Source: an uncultured Prevotellaceae bacterium (GTDB lineage Bacteria > Bacteroidota > Bacteroidia > Bacteroidales > Bacteroidaceae). From it: a stretch of 64,000 bases of DNA. Every line of letters starts with the position of its first letter. Within the stretch, counting starts at the first letter, position 1. Shown here piece after piece: positions 21,308 to 31,198 of the stretch. The notes under the pieces are model-generated. The model did not search any database. It had not been told where the DNA came from and worked only from the letters and a program-made list of their open reading frames with translations. Made by a program: the position numbers and the translations under genes. The DNA is taken from the NCBI GenBank assembly GCA_902775075.1, contig CACYKX010000010.1, positions 1 to 64,000 of the forward strand, in the 5' to 3' direction.

Positions 21308-22033
21308 ATGGGACAGAAAGTTAATCCAATAAGCAACCGTCTAGGTGTAATCCGTGGTTGGGATTCAAATTGGTTCGGTGGTAAGAACTTCGGTGATAAC
21401 CTCGTTGAGGATCAGAAAATCCGTAAGTATCTTAACGAGCGCCTTGCTAAGGCTAGCGTTTCTCGTATCATCATCGAGCGTACATTAAAGCTTGTTACCA
21501 TCACTATTTGTACAGCCCGTCCGGGTATTGTCATTGGTAAAGGTGGTCAGGATGTTGATAAGTTGAAAGAAGAGTTAAAGAATATCTTCAAGGAAGAAAT
21601 TCAAATTAACATATTCGAAGTTAAGAAACCTGAACTCGATGCTAATATTGTTGCAAATAACATCGCTCGCCAAGTAGAGGGTAAGATTGCTTATCGCCGT
21701 GCTATTAAGATGGCTGTTGCAAATACAATGCGTGCAGGAGCAGAGGGTATTAAAGTACAAATTACTGGTCGTTTAAATGGTGCGGAAATGGCACGTAAGG
21801 AGATGTTCAAGGAAGGTCGTACTCCATTGCATACATTCCGCGCTGATATCGATTATTGCCAGGCTGAAGCTTTGACTAAGGTTGGTCTCTTGGGTATTAA
21901 AGTATGGATTTGCCGTGGTGAGGTTTACGGAAAGCGTGACTTGACACCTAACTTTGCTCAGGAAAGCAAGAATAGTGGCCGTAATAACGGTCGAAATAAT
22001 CGCCGTGGTGGTAAGAGAAACAATAATCGTTAA
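21308..22033 (+). CDS. rpsC: 30S ribosomal protein S3
   Basis: The 241-residue protein has the KH domain with [14 protein letters not shown] and the C-terminal S3 domain ([19 protein letters not shown]). It ends in an Asn/Arg-rich tail ([16 protein letters not shown]) that is disordered and typical of Bacteroidales S3. It contributes to the mRNA entry channel helicase. Confidence 0.98.
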   Translation: MGQKVNPISNRLGVIRGWDSNWFGGKNFGDNLVEDQKIRKYLNERLAKASVSRIIIERTLKLVTITICTARPGIVIGKGGQDVDKLKEELKNIFKEEIQINIFEVKKPELDANIVANNIARQVEGKIAYRRAIKMAVANTMRAGAEGIKVQITGRLNGAEMARKEMFKEGRTPLHTFRADIDYCQAEALTKVGLLGIKVWICRGEVYGKRDLTPNFAQESKNSGRNNGRNNRRGGKRNNNR

Positions 22034-22047
22034 AATTAGAAGTTATC

Positions 22048-22476
22048 ATGTTACAGCCAAAAAGAGTAAAATATAGAAGACCTCAAGATGGACGTGGCAA
22101 TAAAGGCAACGCTCATAGAGGTACACAATTGGCTTTCGGTTCATTTGGTATCAAGACGCTTGAGGCAAAATGGCTCGATAGTCGTCAGATTGAGGCCGCT
22201 CGTGTCGCAGTTAATCGCTACATGAATCGTGAAGGTCAAGTCTGGATTCGTATCTTCCCTGATAAACCTATCACTCGTAAGCCTGCTGATGTCCGTATGG
22301 GTAAAGGTAAAGGTGATCCTGCAGGATGGGTTGCACCTGTTACACCTGGTCGCATCTTATTCGAGGTTGAAGGTGTTTCTTTTGATATTGCTAAGGAGGC
22401 TCTTCGCCTTGCAGCTCAGAAGTTACCAGTTAAGACTAAGTTTGTTGTTAGACGTGATTACGATAAAAACGCTTAA
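22048..22476 (+). CDS. rplP: 50S ribosomal protein L16
   Basis: The 142-residue protein starts [19 protein letters not shown] and has the conserved [16 protein letters not shown] loop near the peptidyl transferase centre. It binds 23S rRNA close to the A-site tRNA. rpmC follows by three bases. Confidence 0.98.
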   Translation: MLQPKRVKYRRPQDGRGNKGNAHRGTQLAFGSFGIKTLEAKWLDSRQIEAARVAVNRYMNREGQVWIRIFPDKPITRKPADVRMGKGKGDPAGWVAPVTPGRILFEVEGVSFDIAKEALRLAAQKLPVKTKFVVRRDYDKNA

Positions 22477-22479
22477 GCT

Positions 22480-22674
22480 ATGAAGATGAAAGAATTACGC
22501 GAACTTGAAACCAGCGCATTGGTTGAGAAGTTAGAAAGTGCAGAGGCAAGTTTGAATCAGATGAAATTAAATCATCAGATCACTCCTCTTGAGAATCCAT
22601 CACAGATTAAGTCTACTCGTCGTGATATTGCACGTATGAAGACAGAACTTCGTCAAAGAGAACTTAATAAATAA
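22480..22674 (+). CDS. rpmC: 50S ribosomal protein L29
   Basis: The 64-residue two-helix protein has the L29 core ([26 protein letters not shown], in blocks) ending RQRELNK. It sits beside L23 at the exit tunnel. A second in-frame ATG at 22486 is a possible alternative start. Confidence 0.95.
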   Translation: MKMKELRELETSALVEKLESAEASLNQMKLNHQITPLENPSQIKSTRRDIARMKTELRQRELNK

Positions 22675-22676
22675 TA

Positions 22677-22943
22677 ATGGTCCAGATGGAAACAAGAAAT
22701 TTAAGAAAAGTAAGACAGGGTGTTGTTATCAGCAACAAAATGGATAAAACTATTGTTATTGCATCTAAGTTCAAAGAGAAGCACCCTATTTATGGTAAAT
22801 TTGTGCAGCACACAAAGAAATACCATGCACATGACGAGAATAATGAGGCAAATGTAGGTGATACAGTTCAAATTATGGAAACTCGTCCTCTGTCTAAGAC
22901 AAAGAGATGGAGATTAGTACAAATTGTTGAAAAAGCTAAGTAA
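22677..22943 (+). CDS. rpsQ: 30S ribosomal protein S17
   Basis: The 88-residue OB-fold protein has the motif [14 protein letters not shown] and a C-terminal [15 protein letters not shown]. The ATG at 22686 (METRNLRK) is an equally plausible start by comparison with what I expect of Bacteroidales S17. It starts two bases after rpmC. Confidence 0.95.
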   Translation: MVQMETRNLRKVRQGVVISNKMDKTIVIASKFKEKHPIYGKFVQHTKKYHAHDENNEANVGDTVQIMETRPLSKTKRWRLVQIVEKAK

Positions 22944-22945
22944 TT

Positions 22946-23311
22946 ATGATACAAGCAGAATCAAAACTTACAGTATGTGATAACAGTGGTGCTCGTGAGG
23001 CTAAGTGCATTCGTGTACTTGGTGGTACAGGTCGCCGTTACGCAAGTGTTGGTGACGTTATTGTAGTTGCTGTACAGAACGTTATACCATCAAGTGATTT
23101 GAAAAAAGGTGCGGTATCTAAGGCTTTGATCGTTCGCACAAAGAAGGAGATTCGTCGTGCAGATGGTTCTTACATCCGTTTCGATGATAACGCTTGTGTA
23201 TTGCTGAATAACGCAGGTGAGCTTCGTGGTAGTCGTATTTTCGGCCCTGTTGCTCGTGAGTTGCGTGCAGTTAACATGAAGGTCGTTTCTTTGGCACCTG
23301 AGGTTCTTTAA
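22946..23311 (+). CDS. rplN: 50S ribosomal protein L14
   Basis: The 121-residue protein starts [27 protein letters not shown]. It is a five-stranded barrel protein at the subunit interface, contacting L19 and 16S helix 14. It starts two bases after rpsQ. Confidence 0.98.
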   Translation: MIQAESKLTVCDNSGAREAKCIRVLGGTGRRYASVGDVIVVAVQNVIPSSDLKKGAVSKALIVRTKKEIRRADGSYIRFDDNACVLLNNAGELRGSRIFGPVARELRAVNMKVVSLAPEVL

Positions 23312-23330
23312 TAATTTAAAATTTAAAGTA

Positions 23331-23648
23331 ATGAGTAAGTTACATATTAAGAAAGAAGATACAGTCATTGTTCTTGCTGGTCAAGATAAGGGCAAGACTG
23401 GTAAGGTGCTCAAGGTTTTTGTTGATTCAAACCGTGCCATCGTAGAAGGTGTAAACATGGTTTCTAAGAGCACTAAGCCTTCAGCTAAGAATCCTCAGGG
23501 AGGCATCGTAAAGCAGGAGGCTCCTATTCATATCTCAAATCTTAGCTTGATTGATCCTAAGAGTGGTAAAGCTACTCGTATTCGCATTGAGCGTGAGGGT
23601 AAGTCAATTAAGCGTATTGCAAAAAAGTCAGGGGAGGAAATTAAATAA
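23331..23648 (+). CDS. rplX: 50S ribosomal protein L24
   Basis: The 105-residue protein has a KOW motif ([19 protein letters not shown]) and the conserved [18 protein letters not shown]. It is an assembly initiator of the 50S. Its stop overlaps the rplE start (TAATG at 23646-23650). Confidence 0.97.
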   Translation: MSKLHIKKEDTVIVLAGQDKGKTGKVLKVFVDSNRAIVEGVNMVSKSTKPSAKNPQGGIVKQEAPIHISNLSLIDPKSGKATRIRIEREGKSIKRIAKKSGEEIK

Positions 23649-24202
23649 TGGATACAGCACAGTTAAAGAAGGTCTATAAAGAGACTATTGCTCCTGCTCT
23701 TCAGAAGCAGTTCAATTATTCTTCAGCAATGCAGATTCCTGCCTTGAAGAAGATTGTTATTAACCAGGGTCTTGGTGATGCGACTCAGGATAAGAAGATC
23801 GTTGATGTTGCAATCAATGAGATTACAGCGATTACAGGTCAGAAGGCTGTTGCTACATATTCTAAGAAGGATATTGCAAACTTCAAGCTTCGTAAGAAGA
23901 TGCCTATCGGTGTAATGGTAACTTTGCGTCGTGAGCGTATGTATGAGTTTTTGGAGAAGTTGGTTCGAGTATCTCTTCCACGTATCCGTGACTTCAAAGG
24001 TATTGAAAGTAAATTTGATGGTCGTGGTAATTATACGTTGGGTATTACAGAACAGATTATCTTCCCAGAGATTAATATTGACCAAGTAGATCGTATCCAG
24101 GGTATGAACATTACTTTCGTAACATCAGCTAATACAGATGAAGAGGGTTATGCTCTGCTTAAAGCTTTCGGTCTTCCATTCAAGAATGCTAAAAACGATT
24201 AA
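23648..24202 (+). CDS. rplE: 50S ribosomal protein L5
   Basis: The 184-residue protein has the conserved [12 protein letters not shown] and [24 protein letters not shown] block (here [15 protein letters not shown]). It binds 5S rRNA in the central protuberance. A GGGGAGG lies ten bases before the ATG within the end of rplX and may serve translation coupling. Confidence 0.97.
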   Translation: MDTAQLKKVYKETIAPALQKQFNYSSAMQIPALKKIVINQGLGDATQDKKIVDVAINEITAITGQKAVATYSKKDIANFKLRKKMPIGVMVTLRRERMYEFLEKLVRVSLPRIRDFKGIESKFDGRGNYTLGITEQIIFPEINIDQVDRIQGMNITFVTSANTDEEGYALLKAFGLPFKNAKND

Positions 24203-24207
24203 TAGAT

Positions 24208-24510
24208 ATGGCAAAAGAATCAATGAAAGCTCGCGAGGTAAAGCGTGCTAAGCTTGTTGCTCGTTATGCAGAGAAGCGTTCAGCTTTGAAGAAGATTATT
24301 GCTACTTCTAATGACCCTGCAGAGGCTTATGAGGCAGCTCGTAAACTTCAGGCTATTCCAAAGAATGCAAATCCTATCCGTCTTCACAACCGTTGTAAGA
24401 TTACAGGCCGTCCTAAGGGTTATATCCGTCAGTTTGGTTTGTCTCGTATTCAGTTCCGTGAGATGGCTTCTCAGGGTTTAATTCCTGGTGTTAAGAAGGC
24501 AAGCTGGTAA
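24208..24510 (+). CDS. rpsN: 30S ribosomal protein S14
   Basis: The 100-residue form has [23 protein letters not shown] (in blocks) and one cysteine, so it is the long zinc-independent S14 rather than the short CxxC type. It is in the 30S head. It is followed by an unusual 113-base gap with two hairpins. Confidence 0.97.
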   Translation: MAKESMKAREVKRAKLVARYAEKRSALKKIIATSNDPAEAYEAARKLQAIPKNANPIRLHNRCKITGRPKGYIRQFGLSRIQFREMASQGLIPGVKKASW

Positions 24511-24519
24511 TTAAATAAA

Positions 24520-24602
24520 ATGATTAGTGATTAGCTTTAAAAAGTTTTTCACTAATCATCTTGCTAAAGAATTTATTTTTAATATTGTCGGGGTTGTCCC
24601 GA
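24520..24602 (+). promoter_or_regulatory. Double hairpin in the rpsN-rpsH gap
   Basis: ATGATTAGTGA at 24520-24530 pairs perfectly with TCACTAATCAT at 24549-24559 (11 bp). TCGGG at 24588-24592 pairs with CCCGA at 24598-24602. Neighbouring genes in this block are only 2-35 bases apart, so this 113-base insert is notable. S8 is the autoregulator of the spc operon in E. coli, and its gene starts 21 bases after the second hairpin. A control role is inference. Confidence 0.5.
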
Positions 24603-24623
24603 TTAATTAAACATTTATATTTT

Positions 24624-25019
24624 ATGACAGATCCAATAGCAGATTATCTGACAAGACTCAGAAATGCCATCATGGCTCATCACCGTGTTGTTGAAGTTCC
24701 TGCGTCTAACTTGAAGAAATCTATTACAAAGATTCTCTTCGAGAAGGGTTACATTCTGAACTACAAGTTCATTGAAGATGGACCACAGGGTACTATCAAA
24801 GTAGCTTTGAAGTACAATCCTACAACTAAGCAAAGCGCTATTAAGTGTTTGAAGCGTGTGTCTACTCCAGGTTTGCGTAAGTATACCGGTTATAAGGACA
24901 TGCCGAGAGTTATTAACGGATTAGGTATTGCAATTATATCTACATCTAAAGGTGTTATGACAAACAAAGAAGCTTCTGATCTTAAGATTGGTGGTGAGGT
25001 TCTTTGTTACGTTTATTAA
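24624..25019 (+). CDS. rpsH: 30S ribosomal protein S8
   Basis: The 131-residue protein starts MTDPIADYLTRLRNAIMAHH and has the C-terminal rRNA-binding motif (ISTSKGVMTNKEASDLKIGGEVL, in blocks). The frame is open further upstream, but ATG 24624 is the family start. It binds 16S helix 21. Confidence 0.97.
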   Translation: MTDPIADYLTRLRNAIMAHHRVVEVPASNLKKSITKILFEKGYILNYKFIEDGPQGTIKVALKYNPTTKQSAIKCLKRVSTPGLRKYTGYKDMPRVINGLGIAIISTSKGVMTNKEASDLKIGGEVLCYVY

Positions 25020-25033
25020 TTGGAGGATTGAAT

Positions 25034-25606
25034 ATGTCAAGAATAGGAAAATTGCCAATTAGTATCCCAGCTGGTGTTACTGTTAATTTTGATGAGAAGA
25101 CTAACCTAGTATCTGTTAAAGGTCCTAAGGGTGAATTATCTCAGAAAATTGATTCTTCTATTAAGTTTGAGAATAAGGATGGTCAGATAACATTTAGCGT
25201 TGATGAGAATAGCCCAGTAGATTACAAGCAGAAGCAGGCATTCCATGGCCTATATCGTTCACTTGTTAATAACATGGTTATTGGTGTTAGTGAAGGTTAT
25301 ACAAAGGTTTTGGAGCTTGTCGGTGTTGGTTATCGTGTAAGTAATCAAGGTAATGTGATCGAATTCTCACTTGGTTATACACACCCTATTTTCATGCAGC
25401 TTCCTAAGGAAGTAAAGGTAGAGACAAAGTCTGAGCGTAACCAGAATCCAATTTTGACATTGGAATCTTGTGATAAGGCTTTGTTGGGACTTATCTGTGC
25501 TAAAATTCGTTCTTTCCGTATGCCTGAGCCTTATAAGGGTAAGGGTATCCTGTTCAAGGGTGAGGTCATCCGCAGAAAGTCTGGTAAGACAGCTGCAGCT
25601 AAGTAA
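25034..25606 (+). CDS. rplF: 50S ribosomal protein L6
   Basis: The 190-residue protein starts [17 protein letters not shown], with two L6 repeats and the C-terminal [19 protein letters not shown] motif. A GGAGG at 25022-25026, seven bases before ATG 25034, supports this start over an upstream in-frame TTG; it is one of the few Shine-Dalgarno-like sites here. Confidence 0.97.
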   Translation: MSRIGKLPISIPAGVTVNFDEKTNLVSVKGPKGELSQKIDSSIKFENKDGQITFSVDENSPVDYKQKQAFHGLYRSLVNNMVIGVSEGYTKVLELVGVGYRVSNQGNVIEFSLGYTHPIFMQLPKEVKVETKSERNQNPILTLESCDKALLGLICAKIRSFRMPEPYKGKGILFKGEVIRRKSGKTAAAK

Positions 25607-25629
25607 TTTTATTTTTTAATTTTACGATT

Positions 25630-25974
25630 ATGACAACAAAGAAAGTAGAAAGACGAATTAAAATAAAGTTCCGCATTCGCAAAAGTGTTAATGGAACTGC
25701 TGAGCGCCCACGTTTAAGTGTTTTCCGCTCTAATAAGCAGATTTATGCTCAGGTAATTAACGATTTGGAAGGTAAGACACTTGCTTCTGCATCTTCTTTA
25801 GGCCTTGAAAAGCTTCCAAAGATTGAGCAGGCTAAGAAAGTTGGTGCACTTGTTGCAGAGAAAGCAAAAGCTGCAGGTGTAGAGGCTGTTGTATTTGACC
25901 GTAACGGTTACCTTTATCATGGTCGCGTTCAGGCATTGGCAGATGCAGCTCGTGAAGGTGGTCTTAAATTTTAA
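25630..25974 (+). CDS. rplR: 50S ribosomal protein L18
   Basis: The 114-residue protein has [21 protein letters not shown] (in blocks) and the C-terminal [20 protein letters not shown]. It binds 5S rRNA with L5. Confidence 0.97.
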   Translation: MTTKKVERRIKIKFRIRKSVNGTAERPRLSVFRSNKQIYAQVINDLEGKTLASASSLGLEKLPKIEQAKKVGALVAEKAKAAGVEAVVFDRNGYLYHGRVQALADAAREGGLKF

Positions 25975-25980
25975 ACGATT

Positions 25981-26493
25981 ATGGCAATGAATAAAGTAAA
26001 AGTAAATAGTGATGTAGAACTGAAAGATCGCTTGGTTGCTATCAACCGTGTAACAAAGGTTACAAAGGGTGGTCGTACTTTCACATTCGCTGCTATCGTC
26101 GTAGTAGGTGACGGTAATGGCGTTATTGGTTATGGCCTTGGTAAGGCAGGTGAAGTTACCGCTGCTATCGCTAAGGGTACAGAAGCTGCAAAGAAGAATC
26201 TTGTAAAGGTTCCAGTACTTAAGGGTACAGTTCCTCATGAGGTTGAAGTTAAGTTTGGTGGTGCTCAGGTTATTATCAAACCAGCTGCAGCCGGTACAGG
26301 TTTGAAAGCCGGTGGTGCTATGCGTGCTGTTCTTGAGAGCGCTGGTGTTAAGGATGTCATTGCTAAGTCAAAGGGTTCATCAAATGCCCACAACTTGGTA
26401 AAGGCTACTATCGCCGCCCTTGCTGAGATGCGTGACGCATATCAGGTTGCAGGTGAGCGTGGTATCAGTATGGACAAAGTATTTAACGGTTAA
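25981..26493 (+). CDS. rpsE: 30S ribosomal protein S5
   Basis: The 170-residue protein has the double-stranded-RNA-binding fold ([20 protein letters not shown]) and [17 protein letters not shown]. It is in the decoding-fidelity S4/S5 interface. It starts six bases after rplR. Confidence 0.98.
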   Translation: MAMNKVKVNSDVELKDRLVAINRVTKVTKGGRTFTFAAIVVVGDGNGVIGYGLGKAGEVTAAIAKGTEAAKKNLVKVPVLKGTVPHEVEVKFGGAQVIIKPAAAGTGLKAGGAMRAVLESAGVKDVIAKSKGSSNAHNLVKATIAALAEMRDAYQVAGERGISMDKVFNG

Positions 26494-26509
26494 TTAGGGA
26501 TTATACAAA

Positions 26510-26686
26510 ATGGCAACAATTAAGATCAAGCAGATTAAGAGTAGAATCGGTGCCCCTAAAGATCAGAAGAATACTCTGATTTATCTTGGGCTTCATAAGA
26601 TTTCTCAGGTTGTTGAGGTTGAGGATACTCCTAGCAACCGCGGTATGATCCGTAAGGTTCATCACCTAGTAGAAGTAGTTAAATAA
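26510..26686 (+). CDS. rpmD: 50S ribosomal protein L30
   Basis: The 58-residue frame from ATG 26510 to TAA 26684-26686 reads [20 protein letters not shown] and continues through [16 protein letters not shown], ending LVEVVK, matching the short bacterial L30. Position between rpsE and rplO is canonical. It is short enough to be missed by length-limited gene calling. Confidence 0.96.
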   Translation: MATIKIKQIKSRIGAPKDQKNTLIYLGLHKISQVVEVEDTPSNRGMIRKVHHLVEVVK

Positions 26687-26708
26687 TTAATTAAATTAAG
26701 CAGCTATT

Positions 26709-27155
26709 ATGAAATTAAATAATTTGAAACCAGCTGAAGGCTCTACACATTCACGTCGTCGTATCGGTCGTGGTCCTGGATCAGGACTTGGTGGTACTTC
26801 TACCCGTGGACATAAAGGTGCAAAGGCTCGCTCTGGTTATAAGAGAAAGATTGGTTTTGAAGGTGGTCAGATGCCACTTCAGCGTCGTATTCCGAAAGCT
26901 GGTTTTAAGAATATCAATCACAAGGAGTATTTTGCAATTAACCTTTCAACACTTCAGTCTCTTGCAGAGTCTAAGAATCTTACAAAGATTGGACTAGAGG
27001 AATTACGTGCTGCTAGCCTTGTAAAAGGTAACGTACTTGTTAAGATCCTTGGTAATGGAGAATTGAAGGCAAAAATCGATGTTGAAGCAAATGCTTTCTC
27101 AAAGTCTGCCGAAGAAGCAATCAAGGCAGTTGGTGGAAATGCAACTATAATCTAA
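26709..27155 (+). CDS. rplO: 50S ribosomal protein L15
   Basis: The 148-residue protein starts MKLNNLKPAEGSTHSRRRIG with the glycine-rich RNA-binding tail (GRGPGSGLGGTSTRGHKGAK) and MPLQRRIPKAGF. secY begins three bases after its stop. Confidence 0.97.
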   Translation: MKLNNLKPAEGSTHSRRRIGRGPGSGLGGTSTRGHKGAKARSGYKRKIGFEGGQMPLQRRIPKAGFKNINHKEYFAINLSTLQSLAESKNLTKIGLEELRAASLVKGNVLVKILGNGELKAKIDVEANAFSKSAEEAIKAVGGNATII

Positions 27156-27158
27156 GTA

Positions 27159-28496
27159 ATGAAAAAGTTTATTGAGACACTAAAGAACTGTTGGAAGGTA
27201 GAGGATTTGCGTCAGCGACTCCTTATTACCTTCTTGTTTACAGCCATATACCGTTTTGGCTCGTTTGTTGTACTTCCAGGTATAAATCCTGGTATGTTGG
27301 AAAAACTTCAGTCGCAAACTTCAGGCGGCCTTATGTCGTTGTTGGACATGTTCTCTGGTGGAGCATTTTCCAATGCATCAATCTTTGCATTAGGAATTAT
27401 GCCTTACATCTCAGCTTCTATCGTAATGCAACTTTTAGCTGTGGCTGTACCTTATTTCCAAAAGATGCAGCGTGAGGGTGAAAGTGGTCGCAAGAAGATT
27501 AACTGGTATACTAGAATTTTGACAGTAGCAATATTGTTATTCCAGGCTCCAAGTTATCTTTTAAATCTGAAATATCAGGCAGCGGGTGCTCTTTCCTCAG
27601 GTATTAGTTGGACTGTGTTTATGATTCCAGCAACTATTATTCTTGCAGCAGGAAGTATGTTCATCTTATGGTTAGGTGAACGCATTACAGATAAAGGTGT
27701 AGGAAATGGTATCTCGTTGATTATTATGATTGGTATCATCGCTAGACTTCCTCAGTCATTCGTTCAAGAGGTATCTTCGCGTTTGACAGCTATTTCTGGT
27801 GGTGGACTGATTATGTTCATTGTTGAGATCATTATCCTTTATGCTGTAGTATGTGCATCTATTCTATTGGTGCAAGGTACACGCAAAGTTCCTGTACAGT
27901 ACGCAAAGCGTCTTGTTGGTAACAAACAGTATGGTGGAGCCCGTCAGTACATTCCTTTAAAGTTATTTGCTGCTAATGTTATGCCAATCATCTTTGCTCA
28001 AGCATTGATGTTTATTCCTTTAGCTATTGTCAAATACAATTCAGAGAATGCTGCATGGTGGGTACGTGATTTGATGGATAATCGTAGTTTGCTTTACAAT
28101 GCTATTTATGTAGTTTTAGTAATTGCATTTACCTACTTTTATACTGCGATCACTCTTAACCCTACTCAGATGGCAGAGGATATGAAACGTAACAATGGAT
28201 TTATACCTGGTGTAAAACCGGGTAAGGATACAGCTGAGTATATCGACACCGTAATGTCTCGAATTACTTTCCCAGGTTCATTGTTCATTGCATTTATTGC
28301 AATCATGCCTGCATTGGCTGGATTACTTAATGTTCAACAGTCTTTTTCTCAGTTCTTCGGTGGTACATCTCTTTTGATTCTTGTAGGTGTTGTTATTGAT
28401 ACGTTACAGCAAGTAGAGAGTCATCTGTTGATGCGTCATTATGATGGACTTTTAAATTCTGGTCATACTAGACAGAGCGGTGTTTCTGCCTATTGA
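27159..28496 (+). CDS. secY: Preprotein translocase subunit SecY
   Basis: The 445-residue protein forms the inner-membrane translocation channel with ten predicted membrane helices. Seen: the plug and TM2 region (GGAFSNASIFALGIMPYISASIVMQL, in blocks), the cytoplasmic loop KVPVQYAKRLVG for ribosome and SecA contact, and NPTQMAEDMKRNNGFIPGVKPG. Length is normal. It is the last unambiguous secretory gene of the spc block, followed by the map homologue with eight bases between stop and start. Confidence 0.98.
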   Translation: MKKFIETLKNCWKVEDLRQRLLITFLFTAIYRFGSFVVLPGINPGMLEKLQSQTSGGLMSLLDMFSGGAFSNASIFALGIMPYISASIVMQLLAVAVPYFQKMQREGESGRKKINWYTRILTVAILLFQAPSYLLNLKYQAAGALSSGISWTVFMIPATIILAAGSMFILWLGERITDKGVGNGISLIIMIGIIARLPQSFVQEVSSRLTAISGGGLIMFIVEIIILYAVVCASILLVQGTRKVPVQYAKRLVGNKQYGGARQYIPLKLFAANVMPIIFAQALMFIPLAIVKYNSENAAWWVRDLMDNRSLLYNAIYVVLVIAFTYFYTAITLNPTQMAEDMKRNNGFIPGVKPGKDTAEYIDTVMSRITFPGSLFIAFIAIMPALAGLLNVQQSFSQFFGGTSLLILVGVVIDTLQQVESHLLMRHYDGLLNSGHTRQSGVSAY

Positions 28497-28504
28497 TCTT
28501 TAGA

Positions 28505-29299
28505 ATGAAAATATTCCTGAAGACTGAAGATGAAATTAAACTAATGCGTGAGGCGAATCAATTAGTTGGTTTAACCCTTGCGGAGTTAGGTAAAAATATA
28601 AAACCAGGTGTTTCGACCCTCCAATTGGATGTTATAGCGGAGAAATTTATATATGATCATGGAGCAATTCCAGTATTAAAGAATTTTCCCAGTCCTTTTG
28701 GAGGGCCATTCCCAACTTCGATCTGTACTTCCGTTAATCATGTGATAGCCTATGGCATCCCTGATGCCTTGACTATTTTGAAAGAAGGTGATGTAGTTTC
28801 TATTCATTGCGGAATTCTTTTGAATGGTTATGTAGGTGAAAGCAGTTACACATTTTGTGTAGGAAAGGTTGACGAGAAAGTCGAGGATTTGTTGAAGGTC
28901 ACCCAAAAAGCTCTTTATCTAGGTATAGAGCAAGCTGTATCAGGACATCATATTGGTGATATAGGTTATGCGATACAGCATTATTGTGAAGGCCTTGGTT
29001 ATGGAGTAGTAAGAGAACTTACAGGACATGGAATTGGTCGTGAAATGTTTGAGGCTCCGCAAATACCAAACTATGGTACTCGTGGTAATGGCTTGATGTT
29101 AAAGTCGGGGATGTGCATTACTATAGAACCTATGATAACGACCTGTGATAATAGAGCTTGGATGTTACCTGACAAGGTAGGAATTTATGCACGTGATAAA
29201 AGGCCGACAGCCCATTTTGGGCATACGGTTGTAATTCGGAAGGGTGAGGCTGAAATTTTATCTTCATTTGAAGAAATTGAAAAAATAGTTGTAAATTAA
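28505..29299 (+). CDS. map: Methionine aminopeptidase homologue, active site largely lost (putative pseudoenzyme)
   Basis: The 264-residue protein has the pita-bread fold of type I methionine aminopeptidase over its full length and sits in the canonical secY-map-infA position. Numbering is offset by four from E. coli MAP throughout. Metal ligands: D97 is replaced by His101 (SIHCG), D108 by Glu112 (GESS) and E235 by Gly239 (HFGHT); only H171 (His175, GHGIG) and E204 (Glu208, IEPM) remain. Catalytic H79 is Tyr83 (AYGIP) and H178 is Phe182 (EMFEAP). The frame is intact with no stop. Family knowledge predicts no peptidase activity with this set. Inference: pseudoenzyme, perhaps ribosome-associated, or altered metal chemistry. 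An active MAP should exist elsewhere because N-terminal Met removal is essential. Start chosen at ATG 28505 ([11 protein letters not shown]); an in-frame TTG at 28493 overlaps secY. Confidence 0.9.
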   Translation: MKIFLKTEDEIKLMREANQLVGLTLAELGKNIKPGVSTLQLDVIAEKFIYDHGAIPVLKNFPSPFGGPFPTSICTSVNHVIAYGIPDALTILKEGDVVSIHCGILLNGYVGESSYTFCVGKVDEKVEDLLKVTQKALYLGIEQAVSGHHIGDIGYAIQHYCEGLGYGVVRELTGHGIGREMFEAPQIPNYGTRGNGLMLKSGMCITIEPMITTCDNRAWMLPDKVGIYARDKRPTAHFGHTVVIRKGEAEILSSFEEIEKIVVN

Positions 29300-29301
29300 A
29301 T

Positions 29302-29520
29302 ATGGCAAAACAATCTGCAATAGAACAAGATGGTACTATAGTCGAGTCACTCTCTAACGCGATGTTTAGAGTCGAACTTGAGAATGGAGTACAGATTATT
29401 GCGCATATCTCTGGCAAGATGAGAATGCATTATATTAAAATTTTACCTGGTGATAAGGTTAAGGTTGAAATGAGTCCTTATGATCTTACAAAGGGTAGAA
29501 TCGTTTTCAGATATAAGTAA
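29302..29520 (+). CDS. infA: Translation initiation factor IF-1
   Basis: The 72-residue OB-fold protein has [20 protein letters not shown] and the conserved [22 protein letters not shown] block. It occupies the 30S A site during initiation. It begins two bases after the map homologue stop, so the two are surely cotranscribed and possibly coupled. Confidence 0.97.
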   Translation: MAKQSAIEQDGTIVESLSNAMFRVELENGVQIIAHISGKMRMHYIKILPGDKVKVEMSPYDLTKGRIVFRYK

Positions 29521-29533
29521 TCAAAATAAAGAT

Positions 29534-29650
29534 ATGAAAACAAGAGCATCATTAAAGAAGCGTACACCTGACTGCAAAATCGTTCGTCGCAAAGGTCGTC
29601 TGTTCGTTATTAACAAGAAGAACCCTAAGTTTAAAATGCGTCAGGGTTAA
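29534..29650 (+). CDS. rpmJ: 50S ribosomal protein L36
   Basis: The 38-residue frame from ATG 29534 to TAA 29648-29650 reads [20 protein letters not shown] and ends [10 protein letters not shown]. This is the Bacteroidetes form of L36. It lies between infA and rpsM as usual and is too short for length-limited gene calling. Confidence 0.95.
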   Translation: MKTRASLKKRTPDCKIVRRKGRLFVINKKNPKFKMRQG

Positions 29651-29693
29651 TGTTAAAGAATTGTAAAAATACTGATAATACAAAATATATTGG

Positions 29694-29701
29694 TAAATTT
29701 G
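29694..29701 (+). promoter_or_regulatory. Candidate internal promoter before rpsM
   Basis: TAAATTTG followed by C fits the -7 consensus and lies 48 bases before rpsM in a 99-base A/T-rich gap. No good TTTG element is seen at the right distance, so the call is weak. Confidence 0.4.
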
Positions 29702-29749
29702 CAAACTCTTTAACTAGAAAGTAATATTTATATTTAATTATTTTACAAA

Positions 29750-30130
29750 ATGGCAATAAGAATTGTTGGAGTAGATTTGCCCCAGAATAAGCGTGGCGAA
29801 ATCGCATTGACCTACATTTATGGTATTGGTCGAAGTAGTTCAGCAAAGATATTGGATAAGGCCGGCGTAAGTCGTGACTTGAAGGTCAGCGAGTGGTCTG
29901 ATGATCAGGCAGCCAAGATCCGTGAGATTATCGGTGCTGAGTTTAAAGTAGAAGGTGATCTTCGTTCAGAGATCCAAATGAACATTAAGCGACTGATGGA
30001 TATTGGTTGTTATCGTGGAATCAGACATCGTAATGGTCTTCCTGTTCGTGGTCAGAGCACAAAGAATAATGCTCGTACTCGTAAGGGTAAGAAGAAGACT
30101 GTTGCTAATAAGAAGAAAGCTACCAAGTAA
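29750..30130 (+). CDS. rpsM: 30S ribosomal protein S13
   Basis: The 126-residue protein has [20 protein letters not shown], the helix-two-turn-helix region and a basic tail ([20 protein letters not shown]). It is in the 30S head, bridging to the 50S. First gene of the alpha block. Confidence 0.98.
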   Translation: MAIRIVGVDLPQNKRGEIALTYIYGIGRSSSAKILDKAGVSRDLKVSEWSDDQAAKIREIIGAEFKVEGDLRSEIQMNIKRLMDIGCYRGIRHRNGLPVRGQSTKNNARTRKGKKKTVANKKKATK

Positions 30131-30151
30131 TTTCTAAGGAGGAATTTAATT

Positions 30152-30541
30152 ATGGCAAAGACAAAAGCAACATCTAAGAAAAGAAATGTAAGAGTTGATG
30201 CGATGGGTCAGCTCCACGTACATAGCTCTTTCAATAATATCATTGTATCTCTTGCTAACAATGAGGGTCAGGTTATTTCTTGGTCTTCTGCTGGTAAGAT
30301 GGGTTTCCGTGGTTCTAAAAAGAACACCCCTTATGCTGCTCAGATGGCAGCTGAGGATTGCGCTAAGGTAGCTTATGACCTTGGCCTTCGTAAGGTTAAG
30401 GCCTTTGTGAAGGGTCCGGGTAATGGTCGTGAGTCTGCTATTCGTGCTGTGCATGGTGCAGGTATTGAGGTAACAGAGATTGTAGACGTAACACCATTAC
30501 CACATAATGGTTGTCGTCCTCCAAAGCGTCGTCGTGTTTAA
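30152..30541 (+). CDS. rpsK: 30S ribosomal protein S11
   Basis: The 129-residue protein has the S11 core ([20 protein letters not shown]) and the C-terminal [15 protein letters not shown]. It lines the mRNA exit platform. Unusually for this genome a full AAGGAGG (30136-30142) precedes the ATG by nine bases. S11 lies next to the anti-Shine-Dalgarno end of 16S rRNA, which makes the site interesting. Confidence 0.98.
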   Translation: MAKTKATSKKRNVRVDAMGQLHVHSSFNNIIVSLANNEGQVISWSSAGKMGFRGSKKNTPYAAQMAAEDCAKVAYDLGLRKVKAFVKGPGNGRESAIRAVHGAGIEVTEIVDVTPLPHNGCRPPKRRRV

Positions 30542-30575
30542 TTCACATTAGATATTATTAAAAAGAATTTTAATT

Positions 30576-31184
30576 ATGGCAAGATATATAGGTCCAAAAT
30601 CTAGAATTGCACGCCGTTTTGGTGAGCCAATTTTCGGCGCAGATAAAGTTTTAAGCAAACGTAATTTCCCTCCAGGGCAGCATGGTAACAACCGTCGTCG
30701 TAAGCAGTCTGAGTATGGCGCACAGTTGGCTGAGAAGCAGAAGGCAAAGTATACTTATGGTGTTTTGGAGCGTCAGTTCCGTAACCTTTTCGATGCAGCA
30801 GCTAAGGCTGATGGTATCACTGGTGAGGTTCTTCTTCAGAGCTTAGAGAGTCGTCTTGATAACGTAGTTTATCGTTTAGGTATTGCCCCTACACGTGCAG
30901 CAGCTCGTCAGCTTGTTAGTCATAAGCACATTGTTGTTGATGGTCAGGTTGTGAACATTGCTTCTTATCAGGTTAAGCCTGGTCAGGTAGTAGGTGTTCG
31001 TGAAAAGGCAAAGTCTCTTGAGGTTATTGAGGCAGCTCTTGCAGGTTTCAACCACAGCAAATATCCTTGGATTGAGTGGGATGAGAACACAAAGAGTGGT
31101 AAGTTCTTGCACAAGCCAGAGCGTGCAGATATCCCTGAGAATATTAAGGAACAGTTAATCGTTGAGTTGTACTCTAAACAATAA
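30576..31184 (+). CDS. rpsD: 30S ribosomal protein S4
   Basis: The 202-residue protein starts [20 protein letters not shown] with the S4 domain ([20 protein letters not shown]). It has no zinc cysteines at the N-terminus. Primary 16S binder and, in E. coli, the repressor of the alpha operon. Confidence 0.98.
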   Translation: MARYIGPKSRIARRFGEPIFGADKVLSKRNFPPGQHGNNRRRKQSEYGAQLAEKQKAKYTYGVLERQFRNLFDAAAKADGITGEVLLQSLESRLDNVVYRLGIAPTRAAARQLVSHKHIVVDGQVVNIASYQVKPGQVVGVREKAKSLEVIEAALAGFNHSKYPWIEWDENTKSGKFLHKPERADIPENIKEQLIVELYSKQ

Positions 31185-31198
31185 AAATCATTAAATTA

